DNA from: an uncultured Lachnospiraceae bacterium
Lineage (GTDB): Bacteria > Bacillota > Clostridia > Lachnospirales > Lachnospiraceae
Direction of reading: 5' to 3'
NCBI GenBank assembly: GCA_947625135.1
Contig: CANQNE010000006.1
Location: forward strand, 1 to 64,000
Length of the DNA: 64,000 bases
The translations under genes and the position numbers were made by a program. The notes beneath the pieces are model-generated. The model was not told where the DNA came from. It did no database searches and saw only the letters and a program-made list of their open reading frames with translations. This document shows, piece by piece, positions 32,719-41,452 of the stretch (positions are counted from its first letter, which is position 1; each line of letters starts with the position of its first letter).

Positions 32719-33396
32719 ATGGATAAAAAATGTATTATCGTGGGCGCCGGGGATTTCTCGGAAGAAAAGCTCCCCATAGGACCGGAGGACTGTCTGATCG
32801 CCGCGGACGGCGGGCTTTCCTATCTGGAACGGCTGGGCCTGCAGCCGGATATTGTGGTGGGGGACTTTGATTCTCTTTCTTATATCCCCCATCATCCCAG
32901 AACGCTGAAGCTCCCGGTGGAAAAGGACGATACCGACATGGAGGCGGCCATTGAAAAAGGGATCGCGCTGGGATATGAACAGTTCTATTTATATGGCGGG
33001 TGCGGCGGCCGGATCGACCACACATTGGCGAATATCCAGCTTCTGGTCTGGCTTGCAAAGACCGGCAGACAGGGCTCACTGTTTGACCGGCGCCAGAAAA
33101 TACAGGTTTTTTCCGGCCCCAGAAAGGTGACCTTTTCACCGGAGGAAAAGGGGATTATTTCTGTGTTTGCCTGCAGCGACGTCTGTACGGGCGTTTTTGA
33201 AAAAGGGCTGCAGTACCGGCTGGATAATTACACGATGACAAACGACAAGCCGCTGGGGGTCAGCAATGCTTTCACAGGGCGGCCCGCGGAGGTGTCTGTG
33301 GAGACCGGGGTTTTGATGATCATCACAGAGCGGCATGAGAAAAAGGAGCAGGAGAATACAAATGACGAAGAAACAAAGGGCATTGGAGATTATTGA
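32719..33396 (+). CDS. thiN: Thiamine pyrophosphokinase
   Basis: A 225-residue enzyme that converts thiamine to thiamine diphosphate. The catalytic region shows CLIAADGGLSYLERLG, VVGDFDSL and LPVEKDDTDMEAAI, followed by GGRIDHTLANI, all typical of TPK. This gives the cell a use for thiamine made or imported through the riboswitch operon at 34838. Its C-terminus overlaps nth by 35 bases. AGGAGGAGAACCGTGGT precedes ATG 32719. The 158 bases before it show no feature. Confidence 0.93.
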   Translation: MDKKCIIVGAGDFSEEKLPIGPEDCLIAADGGLSYLERLGLQPDIVVGDFDSLSYIPHHPRTLKLPVEKDDTDMEAAIEKGIALGYEQFYLYGGCGGRIDHTLANIQLLVWLAKTGRQGSLFDRRQKIQVFSGPRKVTFSPEEKGIISVFACSDVCTGVFEKGLQYRLDNYTMTNDKPLGVSNAFTGRPAEVSVETGVLMIITERHEKKEQENTNDEETKGIGDY

Positions 33397-34006
33397 ACGG
33401 CTGAAAGAAGAATATCCCGGCGCAGACTGTACGCTGGATTTTGATCAGGCATGGAAACTGTTGGTGAGCGTACGTCTGGCTGCCCAGTGTACGGATGCCA
33501 GAGTAAATGTGGTAGTGCAAAAGCTGTATGCAAAATTTCCTGACGTGAAAGCGCTGGCCGAAGCGCCTGTGGAGGATATAGAGGCCATTGTGAAGCCCTG
33601 CGGGCTGGGACACAGCAAGGCGAGGGATATCAGCGCCTGTATGAAAATATTATGGGAAGAGTATGGCGGAAAGGTTCCTGATGATTTTGACGCGCTGTTA
33701 AAACTGCCCGGCGTGGGAAGGAAGAGCGCCAATCTGATCATGGGAGATGTGTTCGGAAAGCCTGCGATCGTTACCGATACGCACTGCATCCGCCTCGTGA
33801 ACCGGATGGGTCTGGTGGATCATATCAAGGAGCCGAAAAAAGTAGAGATGGCGTTGTGGAAGATCATTCCCCCGGAGGAGGGAAATGATTTCTGCCACAG
33901 GCTGGTCTGCCACGGCCGTGAGGTCTGTACGGCCCGTACAAAACCTCACTGTGACAGATGTGTGTTAGCAGATATCTGCAAAAAGAACGGCGTGGAGGGG
34001 AAATAG
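33362..34006 (+). CDS. nth: Endonuclease III
   Basis: A 214-residue DNA glycosylase/AP lyase for oxidised pyrimidines. The helix-hairpin-helix LPGVGRKSANLI (about 112-123) contains the catalytic Lys, and the aspartate in VTDTHCIRLVNRMG follows. The [4Fe-4S] loop reads CTARTKPHCDRCVLADIC; the first spacer is seven residues rather than the six of the E. coli enzyme. ATG 33362 lies within the thiN end, with AGGAGAATACAA before it. Confidence 0.95.
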   Translation: MTKKQRALEIIERLKEEYPGADCTLDFDQAWKLLVSVRLAAQCTDARVNVVVQKLYAKFPDVKALAEAPVEDIEAIVKPCGLGHSKARDISACMKILWEEYGGKVPDDFDALLKLPGVGRKSANLIMGDVFGKPAIVTDTHCIRLVNRMGLVDHIKEPKKVEMALWKIIPPEEGNDFCHRLVCHGREVCTARTKPHCDRCVLADICKKNGVEGK

Positions 34007-34008
34007 GC

Positions 34009-34611
34009 TCATTCCTGTTCCCATTCCAGAATCGTGCCGTCCAGCGCATTGATCTCGAATTCATACTTTGTCCGATCATAGATGATTGTTCCCTCGTAGA
34101 TCTGCTGGCCGTCGTCAGACTCCAGCTGGATCTGCAGGTTAGACTCCTGAGCGCCGGGAACCTTTTGCAGGGCGATATCCTTTGCCTGCTGCTCGGAGAT
34201 GGTTTGGGAGATCACGCCTGCGTTGGGGTCAAAATCGTCTTCGATCTCCGAATCCATGCTGCGGATAGCGCCGCTGACAGCGTCCACGTCAATATCATAT
34301 TCCGTAGTTCCCACATAGAAATCTACTTCGTATATCTGGGCGCCGTCGTCGGTTTCCAGACGGATGCGCAGACCGGTCACATCCGATTCGTTTACGCCTG
34401 CATTCTGCAGGGCGATATCTTTTGCTTCCTCTTCCAGGATCAATACTTTCGGGCCCTGTGTGGCTGTGGCCGGAACGGAGGAAACGGCAGTCTCATTCGT
34501 ATTGGTGGCGGCAGAGAAATTTCCGCCGGCCGGCTGCTTATCCTGACAACCGGCAATGCTCCCTGTAATGAGCAGGCACAGGCCAAAGGTTAAAAATAAC
34601 TTTCGTTTCAT
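34009..34611 (-). CDS. PepSY-domain lipoprotein
   Basis: A 200-residue lipoprotein (lipobox IAGC, Cys22) with two PepSY domains (about 60-125 and 130-200; both contain the EEAKDIALQ/EQQAKDIALQ start and a YEVDF/YEFEINALDG-like core ending). PepSY domains are found in peptidase propeptides and regulators; here they stand alone and probably act at the cell surface as binding or inhibitory modules. The start at 34611 gives MKRKLFLTFG directly ahead of the signal helix, with AAAGGATG upstream. It converges on nth with only two bases between stops. Confidence 0.87.
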   Translation of the reverse strand: MKRKLFLTFGLCLLITGSIAGCQDKQPAGGNFSAATNTNETAVSSVPATATQGPKVLILEEEAKDIALQNAGVNESDVTGLRIRLETDDGAQIYEVDFYVGTTEYDIDVDAVSGAIRSMDSEIEDDFDPNAGVISQTISEQQAKDIALQKVPGAQESNLQIQLESDDGQQIYEGTIIYDRTKYEFEINALDGTILEWEQE

Positions 34612-34801
34612 GACAGACATCCTTTCTGAATAATGACTAGAATATAGTATTGATATCATTTAAAAAATATTATAAGTATATTGCCGGAAATTTTCAACAA
34701 AATAAAAGAAATATCATAATTTTCCCCTGCCCGGCGTCCTGAAACAGAAATCCGGAAGGGACAGGAGGGCAGATTTGCGTTTGCAGAGCGGCAGTTTTCT
34801 A

Positions 34802-34830
34802 TTGACATTTTCTGCGTGACAGTATAGACT
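34802..34830 (+). promoter_or_regulatory. Promoter of the thiamine-precursor operon
   Basis: TTGACA (34802-34807), 17 bases, TAGACT (34825-34830), just before the TPP aptamer. The gap 34612-35156 has no gene; it holds this promoter, the riboswitch and its terminator. Confidence 0.6.
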
Positions 34831-34837
34831 GGAAGGC

Positions 34838-34946
34838 ACAAGGGGAGCTTGAACTATCGGGCTGAGAGGAAACAGAATGTTTCGACCCTGAGACGGCGCG
34901 CCGTCTCAACCTGATCCGGATAATGCCGGCGTAGGGATGTATAGAG
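34838..34946 (+). promoter_or_regulatory. TPP riboswitch
   Basis: The thiamine diphosphate aptamer is clear: GGGGAGCTT (P1 side), GGGCTGAGAGG, GACCCTGAGA, then ACCTGATCCGGATAATGCCG and GCGTAGGGA. The terminator at 34979 is positioned as its expression platform. Binding of TPP should stop transcription of the uptake genes. Confidence 0.95.
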
Positions 34947-34978
34947 AATACAGTATCTGCTGTCTATGACGTACAACC

Positions 34979-35008
34979 ATACCGCCTCGGAATCCGGGGC
35001 GTATTTTT
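34979..35008 (+). terminator. Riboswitch expression-platform terminator
   Basis: ATACCGCCTCGG pairs with CCGGGGCGTAT (one bulged C) and is followed by TTTTTA. It lies between the TPP aptamer and the first gene. Confidence 0.75.
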
Positions 35009-35156
35009 ATGTCATAAAACGGCGCGGGTGGCAAAGCCCGCAAAACCGCCGCAGTCTGTGCGGGCCGGATTTTATTACAGGAAAGCCCCGGCCGGCAGGT
35101 GCGTTTCCCTTCCGAAACGGAAGAGAAAAACAATAAAAATCAAAGGAGGAATGGAT

Positions 35157-35453
35157 ATGAATGCAAGCGTTGCGATCCAGGTGCTGCCCCATGTAGAGAC
35201 AGACGAAGAAGTAGTGAGAATTGTAGACGAGGTCATCGACTACATCAAAAGCACAGGGTATACCTATTATGTAGGCCCCTGTGAGACTGCCATTGAGGGC
35301 GATTATGACGAGCTGATGGAAGTGGTAAAAAACTGCCAGAAGATTGCCATCAAGGCGGGATGCGCAAAAGTGGCGTCTTATGTAAAGATCAGCTATGCGC
35401 CGGAAGAGAAAGTGTTGACGATTGATGAAAAAGTTACAAAACACCACCAGTAA
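35157..35453 (+). CDS. Thiamine-binding (YkoF/MTH1187-like) protein
   Basis: A 98-residue small cytoplasmic protein of the thiamine-binding MTH1187/YkoF-like family (ferredoxin-like fold), with VAIQVLPHVETDEEVVRIVDEVI at the start and VGPCETAIEGDYDELMEVV in the middle. Family members bind thiamine or its hydroxymethylpyrimidine part. ATG 35157 is seven bases after GGAGGA; ATG 35151 is too close. It is first in the riboswitch operon and overlaps the permease gene by 29 bases. Confidence 0.85.
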   Translation: MNASVAIQVLPHVETDEEVVRIVDEVIDYIKSTGYTYYVGPCETAIEGDYDELMEVVKNCQKIAIKAGCAKVASYVKISYAPEEKVLTIDEKVTKHHQ

Positions 35454-36213
35454 TACAATTTCAAAGATCGCAGCGCCGGCAGTGGCCGTCGCGCTGATCC
35501 TGCTGCTGTGGCACTGGCTTTCCACGTCGGGCGTCATGCCGGAATTTATGATGCCCTCGCCGGGAAAGGTGCTGAAGGCGTTCCGGGAAGATTTTCCCAT
35601 TTTGTGCCGGCACGGGGCCACCACGCTGCAGGAGGCGTTTCTGGGGCTTTTCATCGGTATTGGGCTGAGTTTTGTCATTGCCACGCTGATGGATGCCTGC
35701 AGACCGCTGATGAACGGCATTTACCCGCTGCTGATCGTATCACAGACCATACCGTCTATCGCCATTGCGCCGCTTTTACTTTTGTGGTTTGGCTATGGGA
35801 TGTTCCCGAAGGTAGTGCTGATCGTACTTACCACCTTTTTTCCCATTACCATCGGTCTTATCGAAGGCTTTGCCTCCGTTGACCGGGACGGCCTCAATCT
35901 GATGCGGGCAATGGGCGCCGGGCCTGTGAAACGGTATCTTTACATCAAGCTGCCAAGCGCGCTGGGGTACTTTTTCTCCGGCCTGAAGATTTCCGTCACC
36001 TATTCGGTAGTGGGCGCGGTGATCTCAGAATGGCTTGGCGGAACGGAAGGACTGGGCGTTTATATGACCCGGGTCAGAAAATCATTTTCCTACGACAGGA
36101 TGTTTGCGGTGATTTTCTTTATCGCGGCAGTCAGCCTTTTGCTGATGCTGCTGGTTACGATTATAAAATGGCTGATTATGCCATGGGAAAGGAAGAATCA
36201 TAAACATGCGTAA
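35425..36213 (+). CDS. thiX: ABC permease for a thiamine precursor
   Basis: The 262-residue permease has about six helices and the binding-protein-dependent transport (SsuC/ThiX) fold; the EAA-like loop reads MRAMGAGPVKRYLYIKLPSALG. It works with the binding protein and ATPase encoded next. Riboswitch control and ThiY-like partner make pyrimidine-precursor uptake more likely than sulfonate uptake. It is preceded in overlap by the thiamine-binding protein gene. Confidence 0.85.
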   Translation: MKKLQNTTSNTISKIAAPAVAVALILLLWHWLSTSGVMPEFMMPSPGKVLKAFREDFPILCRHGATTLQEAFLGLFIGIGLSFVIATLMDACRPLMNGIYPLLIVSQTIPSIAIAPLLLLWFGYGMFPKVVLIVLTTFFPITIGLIEGFASVDRDGLNLMRAMGAGPVKRYLYIKLPSALGYFFSGLKISVTYSVVGAVISEWLGGTEGLGVYMTRVRKSFSYDRMFAVIFFIAAVSLLLMLLVTIIKWLIMPWERKNHKHA

Positions 36214-37252
36214 AAAAATTGCATTGATGATCACGCTGGTATTGTCATTGGGTATTCTGACAGCCTGCGGGAATGAGACAAAGGAGAATACCGACCAGAA
36301 AGAAACAGAGAATCAGGCGGAGCAGACAGAACAGGCCACCGAGACGGAAAAGGTAGTCGTTGCGCTGGACTGGACGCCCAACACCAACCATACGGGACTT
36401 TATGTGGCCCAGGAAAAGGGATATTTTGAGGAAGAAGGGATCGAGGTAGAGATCGTGGAGGCTTCTGACGCAGGCGCTGAATCCATGGTTGCCAGCAATG
36501 TGGCCCAGTTTGGGATCAGCTTTCAGGATACGCTGGTGCCTGCCTTTGCCGGCAGCGAGGAAGAGCAGCTTCCGGTTACGGCGGTGGCAGCCATCATCCA
36601 GCACAATACCTCCGGCATTATTTCCCCCAAGGAAAAGGGGATCGAGAGTCCGGCTGACATGGCGGGACATACTTATGCCACATGGGATCTGCCTATAGAG
36701 CAGGCGACGATCCGCAAAGTGGTGACGGACGACGGCGGTAATTATGACGACATCAATCTGGCTTCCCAGTATGTAGAAAACATTCAGGGAGCTTTTGAGA
36801 GCGGCATCGATGCGGTTTGGATCTATTATGCCTGGGACGGCGTCAACACAGAACTGGCCGGCCTAGATACCAATTTCTTCTATTTCAGCGATTATGCGGA
36901 TGAGCTTGATTACTATACGCCGGTCATCATCGCAGGAAACGATTTCCTGAAGGAGAAGCCGGAGGTGGCAAAGAGATTTATGGCTGCGGTTTCCAAAGGA
37001 TATGAATATGCCATTGAGAATCCGGAGGATGCGGCGAAAATACTGGTGGACGCCAACGAAGGCATGGATCTGGAGCTTTGCACTGCCAGCCAGAAGTGGC
37101 TTGCGGACAAATACAAGGCGGACGCCGACAAGTGGGGCGTGATCGACAGTGAAAGATGGGATCGTTTTTACAGCTGGGTATACCAAAACGGACTTTGCGA
37201 AAATGAGATCCCCGCAGGATTCGGATTTACGAACGAGTATCTGCCGGAATAA
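36206..37252 (+). CDS. thiY: ABC substrate-binding lipoprotein for thiamine pyrimidine precursors
   Basis: A 348-residue lipoprotein (lipobox LTAC, Cys21) of the NMT1/THI5-like group. The diagnostic start VVVALDWTPNTNHTGLYVAQ is that of ThiY proteins, which bind formyl-aminomethyl-pyrimidine and related breakdown products of thiamine for salvage. It overlaps the permease gene by eight bases, in the riboswitch operon. Confidence 0.9.
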   Translation: MRKKIALMITLVLSLGILTACGNETKENTDQKETENQAEQTEQATETEKVVVALDWTPNTNHTGLYVAQEKGYFEEEGIEVEIVEASDAGAESMVASNVAQFGISFQDTLVPAFAGSEEEQLPVTAVAAIIQHNTSGIISPKEKGIESPADMAGHTYATWDLPIEQATIRKVVTDDGGNYDDINLASQYVENIQGAFESGIDAVWIYYAWDGVNTELAGLDTNFFYFSDYADELDYYTPVIIAGNDFLKEKPEVAKRFMAAVSKGYEYAIENPEDAAKILVDANEGMDLELCTASQKWLADKYKADADKWGVIDSERWDRFYSWVYQNGLCENEIPAGFGFTNEYLPE

Positions 37253-37288
37253 GCGGCGTGATCCCGCACCGGGCAGGAAGGATAAACT

Positions 37289-38056
37289 ATGACACTATTG
37301 AGAACGGAACAGATTTCTGTGTCCTTCGGACAGCAGAAGATTTTGGAAAACATTTCCATCCGGCTTCAGCAGGGCGAGATCGTCAGTCTGCTGGGAGTCA
37401 GCGGCGCGGGCAAGACCACATTGTTCAATGTGGTCTCCGGGCTGCTGATCCCGGACAGCGGGAAGGTGTATTTGAAGGATCGGGACGTTACGGGCAAGGC
37501 AGGACAGGTCAGCTACATGCTGCAGAAGGATCTGCTGCTGCCCTATAAGACGGTCATTGATAACGTTTCCATGCCCCTCCGGATCAGAGGGATGAAAAAA
37601 CGGGAGGCAAGAGCACGTGTGCAGCCTTATTTTCAGGAGTTCGGACTTGAGGGAACGGAGAAGAAATATCCCGGTCAGCTCTCCGGCGGCATGAAACAGC
37701 GGGCCGCGCTGCTGCGTACCTATCTGTTTTCCGATGAGGTGGCCCTTCTTGACGAGCCTTTTTCCGCTCTGGATACCATCACCAAAAGCGCCATGCACAA
37801 ATGGTATCTGGATATCATGGAACAGATCAAACTGTCCACCCTTTTGATCACCCACGATATCGACGAGGCGCTGCTGTTGTCTGACAGGATCTACATTCTG
37901 GGGCTGCCCAAAGGAGCGTCCCCGGGGGATGGCGGTCAGATCACACAGGAGATCAGGCTGGACAACAAGAGTGAACGGAGCCCGGAATTTCTTCTGACAG
38001 ATCAGTTTCTGACTTATAAACGGCGCATTATCGAGGCCATCGGCGGAATTTCATGA
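37289..38056 (+). CDS. thiZ: ABC ATP-binding protein for thiamine precursor uptake
   Basis: A 255-residue ATPase with Walker A (GVSGAGKTTL), signature LSGGMKQRAALL and Walker B (VALLDEPFSALD), of the SsuB/ThiZ type. It is the last gene of the riboswitch operon, 36 bases after thiY, and should energise ThiX. GGCAGGAAGG lies before the ATG. Confidence 0.9.
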   Translation: MTLLRTEQISVSFGQQKILENISIRLQQGEIVSLLGVSGAGKTTLFNVVSGLLIPDSGKVYLKDRDVTGKAGQVSYMLQKDLLLPYKTVIDNVSMPLRIRGMKKREARARVQPYFQEFGLEGTEKKYPGQLSGGMKQRAALLRTYLFSDEVALLDEPFSALDTITKSAMHKWYLDIMEQIKLSTLLITHDIDEALLLSDRIYILGLPKGASPGDGGQITQEIRLDNKSERSPEFLLTDQFLTYKRRIIEAIGGIS

Positions 38057-38074
38057 AACCCTTTTGAAAAATCA

Positions 38075-38103
38075 TTGCAAATAGACATGAATTTGGGTAT
38101 AAT
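38075..38103 (+). promoter_or_regulatory. Promoter of the Asp23/Gls24 gene
   Basis: TTGCAA (38075-38080), 17 bases, TATAAT (38098-38103), 36 bases before the start codon. Confidence 0.65.
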
Positions 38104-38138
38104 GTATAAAAGTATAATATTTTGCAGGAGGGATTTTC

Positions 38139-38522
38139 ATGGCAAAGGAAATAGAGAGAAGCACCCATAAGCTCGACGGGAACACCAATCTGGGTGAAGT
38201 GCAGATCGCAGACGAGGTCGTGGCGATCATAGCAGGTCTGGCTGCCACCGAGGTAGAAGGCGTCGCTTCCATGGCCGGAAACATTACCAACGAAGTGATC
38301 AGCAAGCTGGGCATGCGTAATCTGTCCAAGGGCGTGAAGATCGAAGTGGGCGATACGGTGCGTGTAGCCCTTTCTCTGAATCTGGAATATGGCTATAACA
38401 TTCCCGAAACATCTGAAAAGGTACAGCAGAAGGTAAAGCACGCGATTGAGAATATGACCGGCCTGCAGGTTTCCGATGTGAATGTGCGCATTGCCAGCGT
38501 AGATATGAAAACGGAGGAATAA
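38139..38522 (+). CDS. Asp23/Gls24 family envelope stress protein
   Basis: The 127-residue protein has the Asp23/Gls24 core: LGEVQIADEVVAIIAGLAATEVEG, a GVKIEVGDT strand and NIPETSEKVQQKVKHAIENMTG. In Firmicutes such proteins, like YqhY, often precede nusB and have been tied to envelope stress or to balancing fatty-acid synthesis. It is cytoplasmic. GCAGGAGGGA precedes ATG 38139 and nusB follows 39 bases later. Confidence 0.93.
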   Translation: MAKEIERSTHKLDGNTNLGEVQIADEVVAIIAGLAATEVEGVASMAGNITNEVISKLGMRNLSKGVKIEVGDTVRVALSLNLEYGYNIPETSEKVQQKVKHAIENMTGLQVSDVNVRIASVDMKTEE

Positions 38523-38561
38523 GGCGCTGCGTCCGGCGTAAGCGCGGAGGATCAGACTGAG

Positions 38562-38960
38562 ATGATGACGCGAAGCAAGTTGAGAGAGCATATATTTAAG
38601 GCGCTGTTTCAGGCGGAATTCTATGCAAAGGAAGAAATGCCGGAGCAGATCGCCCTTTATCTGGAGGAGCTGGAGCCTCTTTCTTCGGAGGATGAGGCTT
38701 ATATCGGACAGAAGACGTCCGCCATACTGGACAGACTGCCGGATATTGACGAGGAGATCCAGCGGAAAGCCTCCGGCTGGAAGACAAGCCGGATCGGCAA
38801 GGTGGAGCTGACGGTACTGCGGCTGGGAGTCTATGAGCTGCTCTATGATCCGGAGATCCCTACCGGCGTTGCCATTGATCAGGCGGTAGAGCTTTGCAAG
38901 ACCTTTGGAGGAGACCAGTCCCCTGCCTTCGTGAACGGGGTGCTGGCAAAATTTGCATGA
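38562..38960 (+). CDS. nusB: Transcription antitermination factor NusB
   Basis: A 132-residue all-helical RNA-binding protein that works with NusE on boxA RNA in rRNA synthesis. It has [18 protein letters not shown] at the start and [18 protein letters not shown] in the second half, typical NusB. ATG 38562 is used; ATG 38565 is equally possible. A terminator follows 15 bases after the stop. Confidence 0.94.
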   Translation: MMTRSKLREHIFKALFQAEFYAKEEMPEQIALYLEELEPLSSEDEAYIGQKTSAILDRLPDIDEEIQRKASGWKTSRIGKVELTVLRLGVYELLYDPEIPTGVAIDQAVELCKTFGGDQSPAFVNGVLAKFA

Positions 38961-38975
38961 AAAGAGATTACGATA

Positions 38976-39011
38976 AAAAGGCTGCTGTATTGAAAAATGC
39001 GGCAGCCTTTT
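38976..39011 (+). terminator. Terminator after nusB
   Basis: AAAAGGCTGC and GCAGCCTTTT make a perfect ten-base stem. It ends only a few bases before the xseA ribosome site, so xseA expression probably relies on partial readthrough or a promoter not recognised here. Confidence 0.65.
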
Positions 39012-39033
39012 GTTAAAAGGAGCGGCGTTTGTC

Positions 39034-40302
39034 TTGGCCCAGAGACAGAGTATTTTTTCCGTAGGACAGATCAATACCTATATCAAAAATATGTTTACGC
39101 AGGATTATCTGCTATGCCGGGTGGCAGTCGGGGGCGAAGTCTCCAACCTGAAGTATCATCCATCCGGACACATATATTTTACCCTGAAGGACGCTACAGG
39201 GGTTCTTGCCTGTGTGATGTTTGCAGGCAGCAGGGGCGGACTTGCCTTTGCCATGAAAAACGGAGATCATGTAGTAGTAAACGGAAGCGTCAGCATTTAT
39301 GAGCGGGATGGCAGATACCAGCTCTATGCAAAGAAGATCACCCTGCAGGGAGCGGGGGATCTCTATGAACGGTTTGAACGGTTAAAACGAGAATTAGAGG
39401 AGATGGGCATGTTCTCATCAGAGTACAAGCAGCCCATTCCCAAATATATAAAGACACTTGGTGTAGTCACCGCGTCCTCCGGGGCTGCGGTGCGGGATAT
39501 CATGAACATTGCAAGACGCCGCAACCCTTATGTGCAGATCATCCTGTATCCGGCCACGGTGCAGGGAGAGGGCGCGGCCGAGAGCATTGCCAAAGGGATC
39601 CGTATGCTGGACGAATTGGGTACGGACGTGATCATCGCAGGGAGAGGCGGCGGCTCCATAGAAGATCTGTGGGCGTTTAATGAAGAGATCGTGGCCCGCG
39701 CCATATTTCACTGCAGAACGCCGGTGATCTCTGCGGTCGGGCACGAGACAGACACGACCATTGCGGATTTTGTGGCAGATCTGCGGGCGCCTACGCCCAG
39801 CGCGGCGGCGGAGCTTGCGGTTTACGATTACCGGCAGCTGGCCCTTTCCATGGCGGAATGTAATCATCAGCTCCGGCGGCAGCTGGACAGGCGGTTGGAG
39901 CTGTTCAGGCAGAGGATGGAGACATACCGGCTCCGCCTGGAGGGATGCAGCCCTCAGAGCCAGCTCAGGGAGAAGCAGCAGCGGCTCGCGGAGGGAGAAG
40001 AACGGCTTCGGGCATTGCTGCAGAACGGTATTGCCCAGTACCGGTACCGGATCGCGCTGCAGGCGGAACGGCTCCACGGATTGTCACCCCTGCGGAAGCT
40101 CACAGGCGGTTACGGCTATGTGACAGATGAAGCGGGACGAGGCGTGAGAACCGCAGAGCAGGTCGCACCCGGCGCCCAGATCGGCGTTTATCTGGCTGAC
40201 GGGCAGCTAAAGGCGCAGGTGACTCATGTGGAGAGAACCGGCAAAGCGCGGGCAGAAATGGAAGATCACGATGTCTTCAGAATGGAGGAACCGGATGAAT
40301 AA
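39034..40302 (+). CDS. xseA: Exonuclease VII large subunit
   Basis: The 422-residue subunit has an N-terminal OB-fold domain (about 1-100; SVGQINTYIKNMF, SGHIYFTLKD) and the Exonuc_VII_L nuclease domain (about 120-400; GVVTASSGAAVRDI, GRGGGSIEDLWAFN, SAVGHETDTTIADFVAD, PTPSAAAELA). TTG 39034 is proposed because AAAGGAG lies at 39016-39022; TTG 39010 would lie in the preceding terminator arm. It degrades single-stranded DNA with XseB, whose gene overlaps by eight bases. Confidence 0.93.
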   Translation: MAQRQSIFSVGQINTYIKNMFTQDYLLCRVAVGGEVSNLKYHPSGHIYFTLKDATGVLACVMFAGSRGGLAFAMKNGDHVVVNGSVSIYERDGRYQLYAKKITLQGAGDLYERFERLKRELEEMGMFSSEYKQPIPKYIKTLGVVTASSGAAVRDIMNIARRRNPYVQIILYPATVQGEGAAESIAKGIRMLDELGTDVIIAGRGGGSIEDLWAFNEEIVARAIFHCRTPVISAVGHETDTTIADFVADLRAPTPSAAAELAVYDYRQLALSMAECNHQLRRQLDRRLELFRQRMETYRLRLEGCSPQSQLREKQQRLAEGEERLRALLQNGIAQYRYRIALQAERLHGLSPLRKLTGGYGYVTDEAGRGVRTAEQVAPGAQIGVYLADGQLKAQVTHVERTGKARAEMEDHDVFRMEEPDE

Positions 40303-40531
40303 CGAAGAGGAAAAGAAAACGCCTTCTCTGGAAGAGGTGCTTGGCAAATTGGATCAGATCCTGGACGTTCTCGGCAGAGGAGAAAGCTCTCTGGAAGAAT
40401 CCTTCAATCTGTATAAAGAGGGCATGGATCTGCTGAAGATCGGAAACCAGAAGATCGATAAGGTGGAGAAGCGTATGCTGGAAATGGATAAAGAGGGGGA
40501 ACTGCATGAATTTTCAGAAGGAGCGCAGTGA
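40295..40531 (+). CDS. xseB: Exonuclease VII small subunit
   Basis: A 78-residue helical partner of XseA, with SLEEVLGKLDQILDVLGRG followed by LEESFNLYKEGMDLL, the standard family signature. ATG 40295 has AATGGAGGAACC upstream. It overlaps both xseA and ispA, marking one operon. Confidence 0.93.
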   Translation: MNNEEEKKTPSLEEVLGKLDQILDVLGRGESSLEESFNLYKEGMDLLKIGNQKIDKVEKRMLEMDKEGELHEFSEGAQ

Positions 40532-41423
40532 GCGGATCGCGCAGATCGAAGAGATCATAAAAACATATCTGCCCCCGGAAGAGGGGTTTCAGAAGACAGT
40601 GCTGGAGGCGATGAATTATAGTGTTCTTGCAGGAGGCAAACGGCTGCGTCCCATGCTCATGCAGGAGACCTTCCGGTTGTTCGGCGGCAGGGGCGGCGCG
40701 ATAGAGCCCTTCATGGCCGCCATTGAGATGATCCATACGTATTCGCTGGTGCATGACGATCTGCCCGCAATGGATGATGATGAATACAGGCGGGGCAAAA
40801 AGACCACCCATGCAGTCTATGGAGAGGCAATGGGGATCCTGGCGGGAGACGGACTTTTGAATCTGGCCTTTGAGACCGCGTGCAAATCCTTCCCCGGAGA
40901 GGATCAAGAGATGACGGACGCGGAACGGGCGGCACAGTTTGCCCGCACGGCGAAGGCTTTGGAGATTTTAGGTGAGAAGGCCGGAGTTTATGGGATGATC
41001 GGCGGACAGACGGCTGATGTGGAGGCAGTGGATAAGCAGATCACACCGGAGCTTCTGGATTTCATTTTCCGGTTAAAGACGGCGGCGCTTATCGAAGCGT
41101 CTATGATGATCGGCGCTGTTTTGGCAGGCGCTTCTTCGGAAGAGCAGGAACTGATCCGCCAGGTGGCGGAAAAGGTGGGGATCGCCTTTCAGATCCGGGA
41201 CGATGTGCTGGACGTGACCGCCACCACGGAAGTATTGGGAAAGCCTGTCCACAGCGACGAGCGAAACAACAAGCCGACCTACGTGACGATGAACGGGCTG
41301 GAAAAGTCTGTGGCGGACGTGGATCTTCTGTCCCGGGAGGCGATGGAAAAGCTGTCTGCGCTGGATCGCAGAAATCCTTTTCTGGAGGAACTGCTGCTTT
41401 CTCTGATCGCGAGGGAAAATTAA
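40506..41423 (+). CDS. ispA: Farnesyl diphosphate synthase
   Basis: A 305-residue polyprenyl synthetase that makes farnesyl diphosphate from IPP and DMAPP. The first aspartate-rich motif is in VHDDLPAMDDDEYRRG (about 78-93) and the second in FQIRDDVLD; GGKRLRPML marks the start of the fold. It precedes dxs, so isoprenoid precursor and product steps are encoded side by side. Chain length is set by residues before the first motif (aromatic-poor here), so farnesyl is inferred from family and context. Confidence 0.92.
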   Translation: MNFQKERSERIAQIEEIIKTYLPPEEGFQKTVLEAMNYSVLAGGKRLRPMLMQETFRLFGGRGGAIEPFMAAIEMIHTYSLVHDDLPAMDDDEYRRGKKTTHAVYGEAMGILAGDGLLNLAFETACKSFPGEDQEMTDAERAAQFARTAKALEILGEKAGVYGMIGGQTADVEAVDKQITPELLDFIFRLKTAALIEASMMIGAVLAGASSEEQELIRQVAEKVGIAFQIRDDVLDVTATTEVLGKPVHSDERNNKPTYVTMNGLEKSVADVDLLSREAMEKLSALDRRNPFLEELLLSLIAREN

Positions 41424-41452
41424 ACTGCAGACAAAAATAATAGGTGAACATC

